DNA of 64,000 bases from assembly GCF_900108915.1 (NCBI RefSeq), contig NZ_FNYH01000009.1, forward strand, positions 87,685 through 151,684, given 5' to 3'. Positions 34,135 to 43,245 of this stretch are shown piece by piece. The translations under genes were made by a program, and so were the position numbers. This DNA comes from Allopseudospirillum japonicum. GTDB lineage: Bacteria; Pseudomonadota; Gammaproteobacteria; Pseudomonadales; Halomonadaceae. Under the pieces are notes generated by a model. It was not told the origin of the DNA. It saw only the letters and a program-made list of their open reading frames with translations, and searched no databases. The number at the start of each line of letters is the position of its first letter. Positions within the stretch are counted from its first letter, which is position 1.

Positions 34135-34839
34135 ATGTTCACTCAGGCAGTCAAATTTAGCATTCCTGTCATGTTCGGTTATTTGCCTTTAGGCGCAGCC
34201 TTTGGGGTCATGTTTACCAGCAGCTTACCCTATGACTGGTATTTTGCTACCTTAATGGGATTGGTTATTTATGCAGGCGCTGGACAATTTCTTGCAGTGA
34301 CTTTGCTTGCAACCCAAGCAAGCTTACTTGAGGTCGCCATAGCGACTTTTGCTTTAAATGCGCGCCATATCTTCTTTGGCCTCTCATTAATCAAGCGTTA
34401 TCAAGGCGCTGGCTGGCGCAAACTTTATCTTATCTTTGGCCTGACCGATGAAACTTACTCATTGCAAACCAGCCGTTTCACCTTAAGTGACCCGAACCAA
34501 GAGCATCAACTCGGTTTTTATATTACCTTACTTAATCAGGGTTATTGGGTTTTAGGATGCACCCTAGGTGCTTTAGCAGGCCGCTATTTAACCTTCAACA
34601 GTCAAGGGATTGAGTTCACGCTTGTGGCGCTTTTTATCGTGTTAGCTTTAGAACAATATTCTGCTTTAGGCCAAAAAAAACCTTTCGCACTCGCGCTTTT
34701 TAGTGGCTGTATTGCCTTAATTTTGGTACCTAGCCAGCATCAATTGCCTATTGCGCTTTTGCTCACCTCTGGCTTACTCATTCTAGATTTTAAATATCCA
34801 TTAAATAAGGCAGCTTTGCTATGCAAGTCTACCTCTTAA
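34135..34839 (+). CDS. azlC: AzlC family branched-chain amino acid exporter, large subunit
   Basis: Inner-membrane protein of 234 residues with AzlC landmarks near the N-terminus (IPVMFGYLPLGAAFGVMF) and GLVIYAGAGQFLAVTLLA, then ALNARHIFFGLSLI. AzlCD/YgaZH pairs export valine and related amino acids. The stop lies 19 bases inside the next gene, so azlC and azlD are translationally coupled. The 270-base upstream gap, shared with the divergent b561 gene, shows no clear operator. Confidence 0.92.
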   Translation: MFTQAVKFSIPVMFGYLPLGAAFGVMFTSSLPYDWYFATLMGLVIYAGAGQFLAVTLLATQASLLEVAIATFALNARHIFFGLSLIKRYQGAGWRKLYLIFGLTDETYSLQTSRFTLSDPNQEHQLGFYITLLNQGYWVLGCTLGALAGRYLTFNSQGIEFTLVALFIVLALEQYSALGQKKPFALALFSGCIALILVPSQHQLPIALLLTSGLLILDFKYPLNKAALLCKSTS

Positions 34840-35150
34840 CTGTCATTGGAGTGGCAGCGTTGGCCACTTTTGCTACTCGGGTATTACCCTTTATTTTTCT
34901 AGCACGCCATGCAGATCACCCTTTGCTTGCCCATTTAGGGCGCTATCTGCCTGCTGGTGTGATGTTTTTATTAGTTTTTATCTTTATGTTTGGTCAACCA
35001 CAAAGCTTAGAACCACAAGTGCTACTGCCGCAAAGTCTTGCCGCGCTTGTAGTGATTGGCCTGCATCTTTGGCGCAGACAAGCCTTGATTTCTATCGGCG
35101 TAGGTACTGGAGTTTACATGCTGTGCGTACAAAGCGGTTACTTTACGTAA
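34821..35150 (+). CDS. azlD: AzlD family branched-chain amino acid exporter, small subunit
   Basis: Small membrane protein of 109 residues with three to four hydrophobic segments. The AzlD pattern is TFATRVLPFIFLARHADHPLLAHLGRYLPAGVMFLLVF. It overlaps the end of azlC, its functional partner. pdxH follows after about 50 bases in the same direction and may be cotranscribed. Confidence 0.92.
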   Translation: MQVYLLTVIGVAALATFATRVLPFIFLARHADHPLLAHLGRYLPAGVMFLLVFIFMFGQPQSLEPQVLLPQSLAALVVIGLHLWRRQALISIGVGTGVYMLCVQSGYFT

Positions 35151-35202
35151 GCTTCGTCTGTTATTCTTGGATCACCCTTTATGTGTTAAGGAGGAACTTA
35201 TC

Positions 35203-35850
35203 GTGAATCGTGATCTAGCACAAATGCGCCGCGACTATCATTTAACCCCTTTGTTAGAAGAGCAAGCGGGCCAAACCCCTTGGCCTTTATTTGAAATCTG
35301 GATGCAAGAGGCCATTCAAAGCCCACATCAAGATGCTAACGCTATGTTGCTTTCCAGCGTTGATACACAGGGCCAACCACATGCACGCATCGTGTTGTTA
35401 AAAGGCTACTCTACAGAAGGCTTGGTCTTTTATACCAATTATCAAAGTGCTAAAGGCCAAGAAATCGCACAATCGCCAAAAGTCGCTTTAACTTTCTGGT
35501 GGGAAGCTTTAGAACGTCAAATTCGTATTGAGGGAGAGGCGCGTCAATTAGCGCCGGAAGCTTCAGACACTTACTTTCAAAGTCGCCCGCGTGACAGTCA
35601 ACTTGGTGCTTGGGCTTCTGCGCAAAGCCAGATTTTACAATCACGCGAACAACTCAGTGAACGCTTCCAACAGTTACAAGATCAATATCCAGAAAATGCC
35701 CCTATTCCACGCCCAGCGCATTGGGGAGGGTATTGTGTTCACCCACACACGTTCGAATTCTGGCAAGGTCAACCAAACCGATTACATGACCGTTTACGCT
35801 TTGAGCGTCACCCTGCAAGCGATTGGCAGCTTGTGCGCCTTAGCCCATGA
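35203..35850 (+). CDS. pdxH: Pyridoxamine 5'-phosphate oxidase
   Basis: FMN enzyme that makes pyridoxal 5'-phosphate from pyridoxine or pyridoxamine 5'-phosphate. Start GTG 35203 is chosen because GGAGGA lies 7 bases upstream and the protein then begins with the family's ARMRRDY-like segment (LAQMRRDYHLTPL); the longer open frame from 35167 has no such site. The 215-residue length fits E. coli PdxH (218). Signatures are RIVLLKGYSTEGLVFYTNYQS, RQIRIEGEA, SRPRDSQLGAWAS, WGGYCVHP and EFWQGQPNRLHDRL. Confidence 0.95.
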   Translation: MNRDLAQMRRDYHLTPLLEEQAGQTPWPLFEIWMQEAIQSPHQDANAMLLSSVDTQGQPHARIVLLKGYSTEGLVFYTNYQSAKGQEIAQSPKVALTFWWEALERQIRIEGEARQLAPEASDTYFQSRPRDSQLGAWASAQSQILQSREQLSERFQQLQDQYPENAPIPRPAHWGGYCVHPHTFEFWQGQPNRLHDRLRFERHPASDWQLVRLSP

Positions 35851-35856
35851 ACAGAC

Positions 35857-35885
35857 AAAAAGCCCCTCGTTTTTGGGGGGTTTAC
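35857..35885. terminator. Probable terminator between pdxH and cheD
   Basis: CCCC (35863-35866) can pair with the G-run 35875-35880, with AAAAA on the left and TTT on the right. Short and imperfect, but correctly placed between convergent genes. Confidence 0.5.
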
Positions 35886-36481
35886 CAGAAATCTACTTGC
35901 GATTGCTTTTCTGCTAAGGCTTGTTCTGCTAGTTTTTGCTGCCAATACGCTTGCTCTTGACGTTCCACACGCCACTTATCCCGTGCACCCATGCGCCGTA
36001 AATAGATACTTTGATCCCGAGTCACAAAGTGAATCACTCGCCCTTGTTGTCCCCCCACATCTTCAGTGACAAGAGGAATCTGCTCGTTTTGTAAATATTG
36101 ATGGATAAAATCAATATTGACCTGCCCAATATTAAAGACACTAGCTTGCTTGCCCAAGCTATCTGCTAATACATTGGCACCACCAAAAATTTTGGCTTTT
36201 AACCTAGTACGACGCGCACCACGGCGCAGCAGTGCATTAATTAAAAGTTCCATCGCGTACATACCGTAACGACCTGCTTCACTATTGAGTAAAGGTTCCT
36301 GATGCGGTAAACGTCGTTGCGCTAACAAAAAGTGATTCATACCTGCCACACCAGATTCTTTATCATATAAGCAAGCAGCAATACAAGAACCTAGTAGGGT
36401 TGAAATCACCTCTGGGCGTGTGGATACATGGAACTGCCCTGGGTGTAATAATATTCGCTTTATTTTAGAATTAACCTGCAC
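35882..36481 (-). CDS. cheD: Chemoreceptor glutamine deamidase CheD
   Basis: Deamidates glutamines in chemoreceptor methylation helices. The protein is 199 residues; the CheD core has the catalytic Cys in STLLGSCIAACLYD, the His in VAGMNHFLLA, and AKIFGGANVLAD. Start GTG 36481 has AGGAGGG just upstream. It is the last gene of the Che operon and no cheB follows, because the next gene, pdxH, is convergent. Partner CheR is directly upstream. Confidence 0.93.
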   Translation of the reverse strand: MQVNSKIKRILLHPGQFHVSTRPEVISTLLGSCIAACLYDKESGVAGMNHFLLAQRRLPHQEPLLNSEAGRYGMYAMELLINALLRRGARRTRLKAKIFGGANVLADSLGKQASVFNIGQVNIDFIHQYLQNEQIPLVTEDVGGQQGRVIHFVTRDQSIYLRRMGARDKWRVERQEQAYWQQKLAEQALAEKQSQVDFW

Positions 36482-36493
36482 GTGCCCTCCTGA

Positions 36494-37336
36494 TTAAGCA
36501 ACACACTTTTGATAAATAGAGGGACGTACAGCTTTGAGTGGATGTACAATACCTTGCAAGCTTTCCGAGTGCCCTAATATTAAATACCCCTGTGGTGCCA
36601 GATGTCGTATGAGTTTTTCTATCACTTGGCGCTTGCTTTCCAAGTCAAAATAAATCATCACATTGCGCAAGAAAATTATTTGGAAATTTCCCCAGTGTAC
36701 GGGGTAAGATGACATTAAATTAAGATATTGAATATCAACTTGACGGCGAATTTCTGGTGCAACACGTAAATTACCTGCTTGGCTACGCACACCTTTCAAG
36801 CAATATTTGTGCATATAATAAGCAGGCAACTTTCTAATCCTCGCTTGCTCATAGACTGCAGATTTAGCTTGCTGTAATGCATCTTCACTGATATCCGTTG
36901 CCGTAATCTGCCAAAGCTCTGGTCTTAGGTGTTCTGAACACAGCATCGCTAGGCTGTAAGCTTCTTCTCCTGTAGAACAGGCTGCACTCCAAATACGTAA
37001 TTTGCTTCTTGCTTGTTGCGTTTTTTGATATGTTTGTAGATAATTTTTTAACCAATCGAAATGAGCTGGCTCACGAAAAAAATAAGTCTCGTTAGTTGTT
37101 AAACGATTAATTAGTTCCTGTACTTCTACTCCTTGGGGATGCTGTTGTAAAATTTCAATATAATCCGTATATTGATGCAATCTATAAAAACGCATTCGCC
37201 TTGCCAAACGGCCTTCGACTAGCTCACGCTTGCTATCAGGCAAATAAATCCCTGTTAATTGATAAAAATAATGTTGTAAATAGCGGAATTCACGCGTTTT
37301 TAAACGTGGAATACGTGCCTGTTCAGCTGCTGGCAT
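36494..37336 (-). CDS. cheR: Chemotaxis protein methyltransferase CheR
   Basis: SAM-dependent methyltransferase acting on chemoreceptor glutamates, 280 residues. The N-terminal all-alpha domain (LQHYFYQLTGIYLPDSKRELVEGRLARRMR) is followed by the catalytic domain with TTNETYFFREPAHF, IWSAACSTGEEAYSLAMLCSE and the IIFLRNVMIYFD motif. The beta-subdomain that binds receptor pentapeptides appears present. GAGGG lies 6 bases before the ATG. It is between cheW and cheD. Confidence 0.95.
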   Translation of the reverse strand: MPAAEQARIPRLKTREFRYLQHYFYQLTGIYLPDSKRELVEGRLARRMRFYRLHQYTDYIEILQQHPQGVEVQELINRLTTNETYFFREPAHFDWLKNYLQTYQKTQQARSKLRIWSAACSTGEEAYSLAMLCSEHLRPELWQITATDISEDALQQAKSAVYEQARIRKLPAYYMHKYCLKGVRSQAGNLRVAPEIRRQVDIQYLNLMSSYPVHWGNFQIIFLRNVMIYFDLESKRQVIEKLIRHLAPQGYLILGHSESLQGIVHPLKAVRPSIYQKCVA

Positions 37337-37350
37337 ACCAGACCCTCAAT

Positions 37351-37866
37351 TTAGATTGTTGGGGTTTCCAGCATACTTGGGTTTAATGCCTGTAACTCTG
37401 AGAGCTCCTTAATCGAAAGTACCTTGTTAATATTCAGTAAGATCAAAAACTCGTCGCCAACCTGCCCCATATTTAAAATAAATTCGGTACGAATATCTGT
37501 ACCAAAATCCGGTGGTGGCTGGATATGGCCTGGTAAAATATCTAAAATCTCGTTGACCTCATCCACTAACATACCTAATGCATGGGTTTCTTCTTCTGCT
37601 TCTAACTCAACTAATACAATACAAGAACGTTTATTAATTTGACTGGCTTGGCGTCCTAAACGTGCAGATAAATCTATAACAGGCACCACATTACCACGTA
37701 GATTAATCACACCACGGATAAAATTAGGTGTCATCGGAACTCGGGTTAATGCGCTGACTTCTATAATTTCTTTTACATCTAAAATTGGGAGTGCAAAACG
37801 CTCTCCACCAATAAAAAATGTTAAATATTGATGTAAGTTTTCTGGTACCGATTCTGATTCTGACAT
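37351..37866 (-). CDS. cheW: Chemotaxis coupling protein CheW
   Basis: Scaffold protein that links chemoreceptors to CheA, 171 residues. The CheW fold starts at QYLTFFIGGERFALPILDVKEIIE, then TPNFIRGVINLRGNVVPVIDLSARLG, and LGMLVDEVNEILDI. ATG 37866 (MSESESVPEN) is chosen for its GAGGAAA; the longer open frame from 37899 is less likely. It lies downstream of the HBM chemoreceptor and upstream of cheR. Confidence 0.95.
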   Translation of the reverse strand: MSESESVPENLHQYLTFFIGGERFALPILDVKEIIEVSALTRVPMTPNFIRGVINLRGNVVPVIDLSARLGRQASQINKRSCIVLVELEAEEETHALGMLVDEVNEILDILPGHIQPPPDFGTDIRTEFILNMGQVGDEFLILLNINKVLSIKELSELQALNPSMLETPTI

Positions 37867-37929
37867 AAGTATTTCCTCATTAAACATCCAGGGGAGCAAC
37901 TCCCCTAGATGTCGCTACTGATATGCCAA

Positions 37930-40293
37930 TTAAAAACGTTCGAAATCTTGGTCACTAATACCTAAAGAATCCAAGTCTTGATGGCTGGAGGTTTTTGCTT
38001 TGCCACTTGGTAAAGCGGGCGGTTTATTTGCAAGGCGCGCTTGTCCTTTAGCTGGTGGACGTGCTTGTGTATGCATATCCAACTTGAAAAAAGCAACCGT
38101 ATTTAGCAGTTGTTCCGCCTGTCCGGATAGCTCCTCTGAAGTGGCTGCCAGCTCTTCCGCAGCCGATGCGTTTTGCTGTGTCGCTTGATCCAGTTGTGCC
38201 ATAGCGGCATTAATTTGTGAGACACCAGAAGCTTGCTCATCACTTGCAGCACTAATTTCTTGTACCAAATCCGCCGTTTTCTCAATATTAGGCACCATTT
38301 GTTCTAATAATTTGCCTGCTTGCTCAGCAATACTGACAGATTGTGTTGCTAACTCATTGATTTCCTGTGCAGTTACTCGTGAGTTTTCCGCTAGTTTACG
38401 TACCTCAGCCGCAACAACAGTAAAACCTTTGCCATGCTCACCAGCTCGTGCTGCTTCTATCGCTGCATTTAAAGAAAGCAAGTTTGTTTTGTAAGCAATA
38501 TCTTCGATCAAACTAATTTTGGCCGCAATCTGCTTCATGGCATTGACGGTACGGCTCACCGCTTCACCGCCTTGCTGTGCTTCTGTTGCAGAACGTGTTG
38601 CCATACTATCTGTGACGCGCGCATTTTCTGCATTTTGCTGCACAGAGGCATTCAGTTCTTCGACAGAGGAGGTTGTCTCTTCAACACTGGCTGCTTGCTC
38701 AGTCGCAGCTTGACTAATCGACTGTGCCGTTGCACTTACCTCACGCGAAGAGCTGGTCAAAGCATCGGCATTCTGACGCACATTCTCCACGACAGAACGT
38801 AATTGTGCTGCCATCTGCCGTAAGGCTTCTGCCAAACTGCCAATTTCATCCTTTTGGTCTACCTCTAAATGAACATTTAAATCCCCTTTTGCCAAACGCT
38901 GTGCAAAAGTCACTCCCATCGCTACTGGCCGTGTAATCCCGCGTGTAATGAGCCAAGCAATTAAAACGCCAATCAAAATGGCTAAGATCACACCGACAAA
39001 AACTAACATGAGGGTTGCTTGGATTTCTGCACGCATCTTGCTTTCTTGATCTGCACGCGCATCTTGGCAGACTTTTTGTGCTGCTAATGCTGCTTCTAAC
39101 ATGCTCTGTTCCGCAATCAACTGCTCATTATGACGGTTGACATAAGCGTTCAGCTCCTGCTGGTATTTATCCAAAGCATCAATTAATTGGGCGGCTTGTT
39201 GCTGATCTTCGGCTTTTTCAAAACGCAAGCTTAAGTCGCGCGCACTTGCTAAAACTTGCCCTAACATACTTTGCGCTTGGCGTAGATAATCTGTTTCGCC
39301 GGAGTTGATAAATTCTTTTTCGTAACGACGTACATTCAAAAAGCCTTGCGCAATGGCATTCGCACTTTCAGCTTTTTGCAGCATATCTTGCATCAGGCTT
39401 TCGCTGTCATTGAGTGCCTTTTGTAGGGCTTGCTCTTGATCTTGTTTTAATGCCAGCATAAGCTCCATAGCTTCTTGCGCTTGTTCAACAAAAGCACGCA
39501 CTGCGCGTTCTTTTTCTATTGTTGTTAAACCATTACCACGGCGCACCAACTCTATAACCTGTTCACGGTATTGGCGATAATAACGGCCAATATTTTCTAA
39601 ATGTTGTAGATTTTCTGGTGTCGTAAACTGGCTGCGCAAATCACGCAAACGGCTTAACATCTCTTCATTAAGATCTTCCCATTGTTGAAACTCACGCTGG
39701 GTATACTCATGGATAAAAGCGACACGCAAAGCCTTGGCTTCCATCAATTTTTGCGTCAACGCAATGGCTGCATTGGCATTGGCAAGCTTACGCTGAATAA
39801 AAGCAGTATTTGCTTGTTGAAACGTTTTTAACTCCACACTTTTACGCTGCGACATGGCTTCCGTTGCTGCTAAAGCCGTACGCGCACGCGCGCGCATCGA
39901 TTCCATGGTTTGCGTTTTTTGCTGCTCTAAACTACGGAAGCGATTAAAAGCATTTTCATACGCTTGAGTACGCGCTAAGACTTGGTCCATTTCATCACGG
40001 TTATATTGATCCGTGAATTTATCCTTTGTGGTTTGCGCCTGCTGTTTTAGCTGAGCTAACACCTGCTGCAGATGCTTGACTGTCTCTTCAGAATGAGTAT
40101 TGGCATACTCAGTTTCTAAAGTACGTGCCTGCAAAATCAGTTTCACCAGTGTGTTGACATCGTCTGCTTTATCAACCCGAGAGACAATACTCTCAATACC
40201 ACGCCAACCAACGATACCTACAATAAGGGTTAGTGTAAGCACGAGCACAAAGCCCCCGCCAATCTTCCAGCCCAGCCGTATGTTTTTAAGCAT
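37930..40293 (-). CDS. Methyl-accepting chemotaxis protein with HBM-type sensor
   Basis: Chemoreceptor of 787 residues inside the Che operon. TM1 is about 10-30; a very long helical periplasmic domain (about 30-425) with repeated helix pairs fits the helical bimodular (HBM) domain of McpS-type receptors. TM2 is about 427-450, followed by HAMP and a signalling domain with tip [33 protein letters not shown] flexible Pro/Lys-rich linker after about 745 leads to the acidic C-terminus ending DFERF, which resembles CheR-docking pentapeptides of the form xWxxF. HBM receptors of known function sense TCA intermediates or amino acids; the ligand is unknown here. Confidence 0.9.
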   Translation of the reverse strand: MLKNIRLGWKIGGGFVLVLTLTLIVGIVGWRGIESIVSRVDKADDVNTLVKLILQARTLETEYANTHSEETVKHLQQVLAQLKQQAQTTKDKFTDQYNRDEMDQVLARTQAYENAFNRFRSLEQQKTQTMESMRARARTALAATEAMSQRKSVELKTFQQANTAFIQRKLANANAAIALTQKLMEAKALRVAFIHEYTQREFQQWEDLNEEMLSRLRDLRSQFTTPENLQHLENIGRYYRQYREQVIELVRRGNGLTTIEKERAVRAFVEQAQEAMELMLALKQDQEQALQKALNDSESLMQDMLQKAESANAIAQGFLNVRRYEKEFINSGETDYLRQAQSMLGQVLASARDLSLRFEKAEDQQQAAQLIDALDKYQQELNAYVNRHNEQLIAEQSMLEAALAAQKVCQDARADQESKMRAEIQATLMLVFVGVILAILIGVLIAWLITRGITRPVAMGVTFAQRLAKGDLNVHLEVDQKDEIGSLAEALRQMAAQLRSVVENVRQNADALTSSSREVSATAQSISQAATEQAASVEETTSSVEELNASVQQNAENARVTDSMATRSATEAQQGGEAVSRTVNAMKQIAAKISLIEDIAYKTNLLSLNAAIEAARAGEHGKGFTVVAAEVRKLAENSRVTAQEINELATQSVSIAEQAGKLLEQMVPNIEKTADLVQEISAASDEQASGVSQINAAMAQLDQATQQNASAAEELAATSEELSGQAEQLLNTVAFFKLDMHTQARPPAKGQARLANKPPALPSGKAKTSSHQDLDSLGISDQDFERF

Positions 40294-42175
40294 GGTAGAG
40301 TCTCCCGCTTGTACCTTGGGTTTGTTGTGCTTCTTGATACGCTAGATCAATTAAGCCTTGAACATCTAAAATCAGTGCAATCTCGCCATTACCTAAAATT
40401 GTTGCACCACTGATGGCATGAACTTTTTGAAAAATTTTTCCTATCGGTTTAATCACAGTTTGTAGCTCTCCGTATAAAGCATCCACAATTAAACCCGCAC
40501 GTTTACGTCCAAAACGCACAACGACTAGGCTTTCTCGTCTTTGTTGCTGCTGCCGGTCGGTTTCTTTTTGCAGGAAATCTCGCAAAGATAAATAAGGCAG
40601 CACTTCGCCACGCAAATTCACATAATGCCTATCTTGTACATGCCAACTTGTTTGATGCAGTTCGACACATTCGGCGACATTTGCCAGTGGTAATACATAA
40701 GCTTCTTCGCCTGCACCTACCATAAAACCATCAATAATTGCTAAAGTCAGTGGTAGATGTATGCTGACTTTGGTTCCCTTACCCACTTCGCTTTCCAGAT
40801 CAACACTACCACGCAGGGATTCAATATTGCGCTTTACCACATCCATACCCACCCCACGCCCTGAGAGATTGGTGGCCTCTTCTTTGGTTGATAAGCCTGC
40901 CTCAAAAATCAAGCGCAACGTCTCTTGGTGACTTAAATGTTGATCTGTACTGACTAAACCAAGGCGCTCAGCTTTTGCACGAATTTTTTGGGTATCTAAC
41001 CCACGGCCATCATCGCTAATTTGAATCACGATATGCCCAGAATCATGAAATGCATTCAAGCTCACACAACCATGCTCAGGCTTACCAGCTGCACGCCGAA
41101 TTTCAGGTGCTTCAATGCCATGATCAAGCGCATTACGAATGAGGTGGGTTAAAGGATCATTAATTTTCTCTACCACAGTTTTATCAAGTTCAGTGTCGCC
41201 GCCAGAGATTTGTAAATCAATTTGTTTACCAAGTTCTTTACTCACATCGCGGACAACACGGCGAAAACGGGCAAAAGTATCACCAATTTGCACCATGCGC
41301 AGCTGTAATGCGTGATCACGAATTTCCTCAACCAAAGATTCCATAGTCGCAACGGCTTCGTCTGCTTCATTAATGCCATGCTGACGTACCATCAGTTTCG
41401 TGGCAGCACTGGCAATAACGAGTTCACCGACAAGATTGATTAAATAACCAAGGCGTTGCGCATCCACACGGATGGAGACATTCTCACGGGTATTTTTGGG
41501 AGGCGAGCTTGTTTTTGTCGGTGGCGAAGCTGGAGTGATCGGCGTCTGTGGTTTTGGTGTCGTTTCCTGATTTTCCTCTAGGACTGTCTGCGTAATAACC
41601 GCTTCTGGTAAAGCGCTAGCTTGCGTGACTAACTCAGTTAACTGAGCTTGCAAATCTGGGTTTGCGTGCTGTAACACCTGTGCATAGACTGCTTCATCCG
41701 TGTAGGGTGGAATAATGTCTAAGGTGCAATCATCTTCTGCAAATTCAAAAACTTCCTCAAGTACGCTGACTTGTGTACAAGCATATAAACCTAAGTAAAA
41801 CTTTAAATAACAAGATTCAGAGTCAAAAGCCTCTGCAGGTGGCCATGCTTGTTCGTCTACGAGTAAATACTGTATTTCGCCCAAAGTACTCAGATAACGA
41901 ATAAAAGACAGAGGATCCATCCCATTACGGAAAGCATCGGCTTTAAAATCAAGTACCAATAACCAAAGCGCAGCTTGCGGCTCGGCTGGTGTTAATTGAG
42001 GTGCTGCGGTTACCGCCTCGGTTGTTTGTGTTGGCGACTTGGATGCAAGGTGGTTCCCTGTCGGTTGTAAGCGCGCCAAGATAGCTTGCCCCTGTGCTTT
42101 CACCTCATCACTTAAAAGCCTCTCTTGCAAGGCAGCACTGACCAAGGTGGCGACCTGATCCCGACAAGACAGCAA
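40286..42175 (-). CDS. cheA: Chemotaxis histidine kinase CheA, C-terminal fragment (frameshifted gene)
   Basis: The 629-residue frame carries the part of CheA after the Hpt domain: a P2-like region (about 60-165), a Pro/Thr-rich linker, the dimerisation helices ([21 protein letters not shown]), the ATPase with N-box [14 protein letters not shown] and G-boxes DDGRGLD and [18 protein letters not shown], and a CheW-like P5 domain at the end ([13 protein letters not shown] ... [20 protein letters not shown]). The only available starts are internal (TTG 42175 and later codons). It overlaps the Hpt fragment in another frame. Removing one 8-base repeat unit joins both into a 717-residue CheA (40286-42447). 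It overlaps the following chemoreceptor gene by 8 bases. Confidence 0.9.
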   Translation of the reverse strand: MLSCRDQVATLVSAALQERLLSDEVKAQGQAILARLQPTGNHLASKSPTQTTEAVTAAPQLTPAEPQAALWLLVLDFKADAFRNGMDPLSFIRYLSTLGEIQYLLVDEQAWPPAEAFDSESCYLKFYLGLYACTQVSVLEEVFEFAEDDCTLDIIPPYTDEAVYAQVLQHANPDLQAQLTELVTQASALPEAVITQTVLEENQETTPKPQTPITPASPPTKTSSPPKNTRENVSIRVDAQRLGYLINLVGELVIASAATKLMVRQHGINEADEAVATMESLVEEIRDHALQLRMVQIGDTFARFRRVVRDVSKELGKQIDLQISGGDTELDKTVVEKINDPLTHLIRNALDHGIEAPEIRRAAGKPEHGCVSLNAFHDSGHIVIQISDDGRGLDTQKIRAKAERLGLVSTDQHLSHQETLRLIFEAGLSTKEEATNLSGRGVGMDVVKRNIESLRGSVDLESEVGKGTKVSIHLPLTLAIIDGFMVGAGEEAYVLPLANVAECVELHQTSWHVQDRHYVNLRGEVLPYLSLRDFLQKETDRQQQQRRESLVVVRFGRKRAGLIVDALYGELQTVIKPIGKIFQKVHAISGATILGNGEIALILDVQGLIDLAYQEAQQTQGTSGRLYHA

Positions 42176-42447
42176 AACAGCAAAACAGCAATCAAATCAC
42201 TATCTACTTGACGCTGACCAGAACGCACACGGTCTAATTCTGCTTCTACCGTATGGGTAAAATGTACTACCTCATCAAAACCAAATAAGCCAGCCGAGCC
42301 TTTAATCGTATGCATGGCACGAAAAACACTATTGAGTGTTTCTTGATCTTGGGGCGCACTCTCTAGCACTAAAAGCGCCTCTTCCATCTGCTGCAAAAGT
42401 TCATCGACTTCATCAGCAAAAGTTTGCCGGGCTTCGTCAAAGCTCAT
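42112..42447 (-). CDS. cheA: Chemotaxis histidine kinase CheA, N-terminal Hpt fragment (frameshifted gene)
   Basis: A 111-residue frame beginning at ATG 42447 with AGGAG 7 bases upstream. Residues 1-94 are a normal CheA P1 (Hpt) domain with phospho-His 46 in FRAMHTIKGSAGLFGF. The normal sequence ends about IAVLL, and the last 16 residues ([16 protein letters not shown]...) are out-of-frame read-through after the tandem repeat at 42169-42191. With one repeat unit fewer the frame continues into [15 protein letters not shown] of the downstream fragment. Confidence 0.9.
   Translation of the reverse strand: MSFDEARQTFADEVDELLQQMEEALLVLESAPQDQETLNSVFRAMHTIKGSAGLFGFDEVVHFTHTVEAELDRVRSGQRQVDSDLIAVLLFCCLVGIRSPPWSVLPCKRGF
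42169..42191. repeat. 8-bp tandem repeat that splits cheA
   Basis: Plus strand has ACAGCAAA twice (42169-42176, 42177-42184) plus a 7-base partial copy (42185-42191), in total 2.9 units. The total cheA span of 2162 bases is not a multiple of three, but 2154 is. Losing a single 8-base unit restores the frame exactly. The repeat has the form expected for slipped-strand mispairing. Confidence 0.92.
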
Positions 42448-42456
42448 GATTCGCTC

Positions 42457-42774
42457 CTAAGGAGAGGTTCTGGTTGGAGCCAAGATAAAATGCTGCTGCA
42501 AATGCAAAAGCTGTAACGTTTCTGCTACCATCGGCGAGGCTTGAATCGAAAGCTCAATGCCTGCTTGTAACAACTCACGCCGAAACAACAGCAAAAGCTG
42601 TACCCCAGCACCATCAATATCATCAACGCCTTGCAAATCTAAATGCAGGTGCTCATGTGCTTCTTGCAGCAGCATAAAAAGTACAGGCTTTAATTCTGCT
42701 GCTGTATAAATACTCAGCTCACCTTTGAGCACAAGCCCAGGCATTTCTTCTAGAGTGGCATATTCAGCAGGCAT
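42457..42774 (-). CDS. STAS-domain protein in the Che operon
   Basis: Anti-sigma-factor-antagonist-like protein of 105 residues. The STAS fold is visible as GLVLKGELSIYTAAELKPVL, HLHLDLQGVDDIDGAGVQLLLLFRREL and ELSIQASPMVAETLQLL. The position usually holding the phosphorylated Ser or Thr (D-S/T-x-G) reads D-G-A-G, so regulation by phosphorylation is unlikely. STAS genes between cheY and cheA are known in several Che clusters, with unknown function. AAGGG lies 7 bases before the ATG. Confidence 0.85.
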   Translation of the reverse strand: MPAEYATLEEMPGLVLKGELSIYTAAELKPVLFMLLQEAHEHLHLDLQGVDDIDGAGVQLLLLFRRELLQAGIELSIQASPMVAETLQLLHLQQHFILAPTRTSP

Positions 42775-42830
42775 ACAAGTCCCTTAGCACATATTGGATG
42801 GCAATACATTGAGCAACAAACCCAATCCCA

Positions 42831-43199
42831 TTAAGGTAGCACCAATTTCGCCACGGCATTAAGCAACACATTGGGTTGAAAGGGTTTAACTAACCAAGCT
42901 TTGGCACCTGCAGCTTTACCTTCCATTTTTTTCTCTTGTTGTGATTCCGTTGTCAGCATCATAATCGGTGTAAATTTGTACTGGGGTAATTGTTTGACTG
43001 CTTTGACAAAACTAATGCCATCCATGATCGGCATATTCACATCGCTAATAATCAGATGAATTTTCTGCCCTGTCATTTTATTTAAAGCATCTTGGCCGTT
43101 ACTGGCTTCCAAGACCTCATACCCTGCCCCTTTAAGGCTAATTGCCACTACTTGGCGTAAAGATGCGGAATCATCCACAATCATAATCAGTTTTGTCAT
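42831..43199 (-). CDS. cheY: CheY-type response regulator
   Basis: Single receiver domain of 122 residues without an output domain. The acidic pair is D9-D10 (IVDDSASLRQV), the phosphoacceptor Asp lies in LIISDVNMPIMDG, the conserved Thr/Ser position in MMLTTES, and the Lys in AWLVKPF. It is expected to be phosphorylated by the CheA of the same operon. AGGAT precedes the ATG by 8 bases. It lies between the small membrane receptor gene and the STAS gene. Confidence 0.92.
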   Translation of the reverse strand: MTKLIMIVDDSASLRQVVAISLKGAGYEVLEASNGQDALNKMTGQKIHLIISDVNMPIMDGISFVKAVKQLPQYKFTPIMMLTTESQQEKKMEGKAAGAKAWLVKPFQPNVLLNAVAKLVLP

Positions 43200-43245
43200 G
43201 ATTAAAATATCCTGTTGTCGAGGCTATCCCTCGGTCAATACGTGA

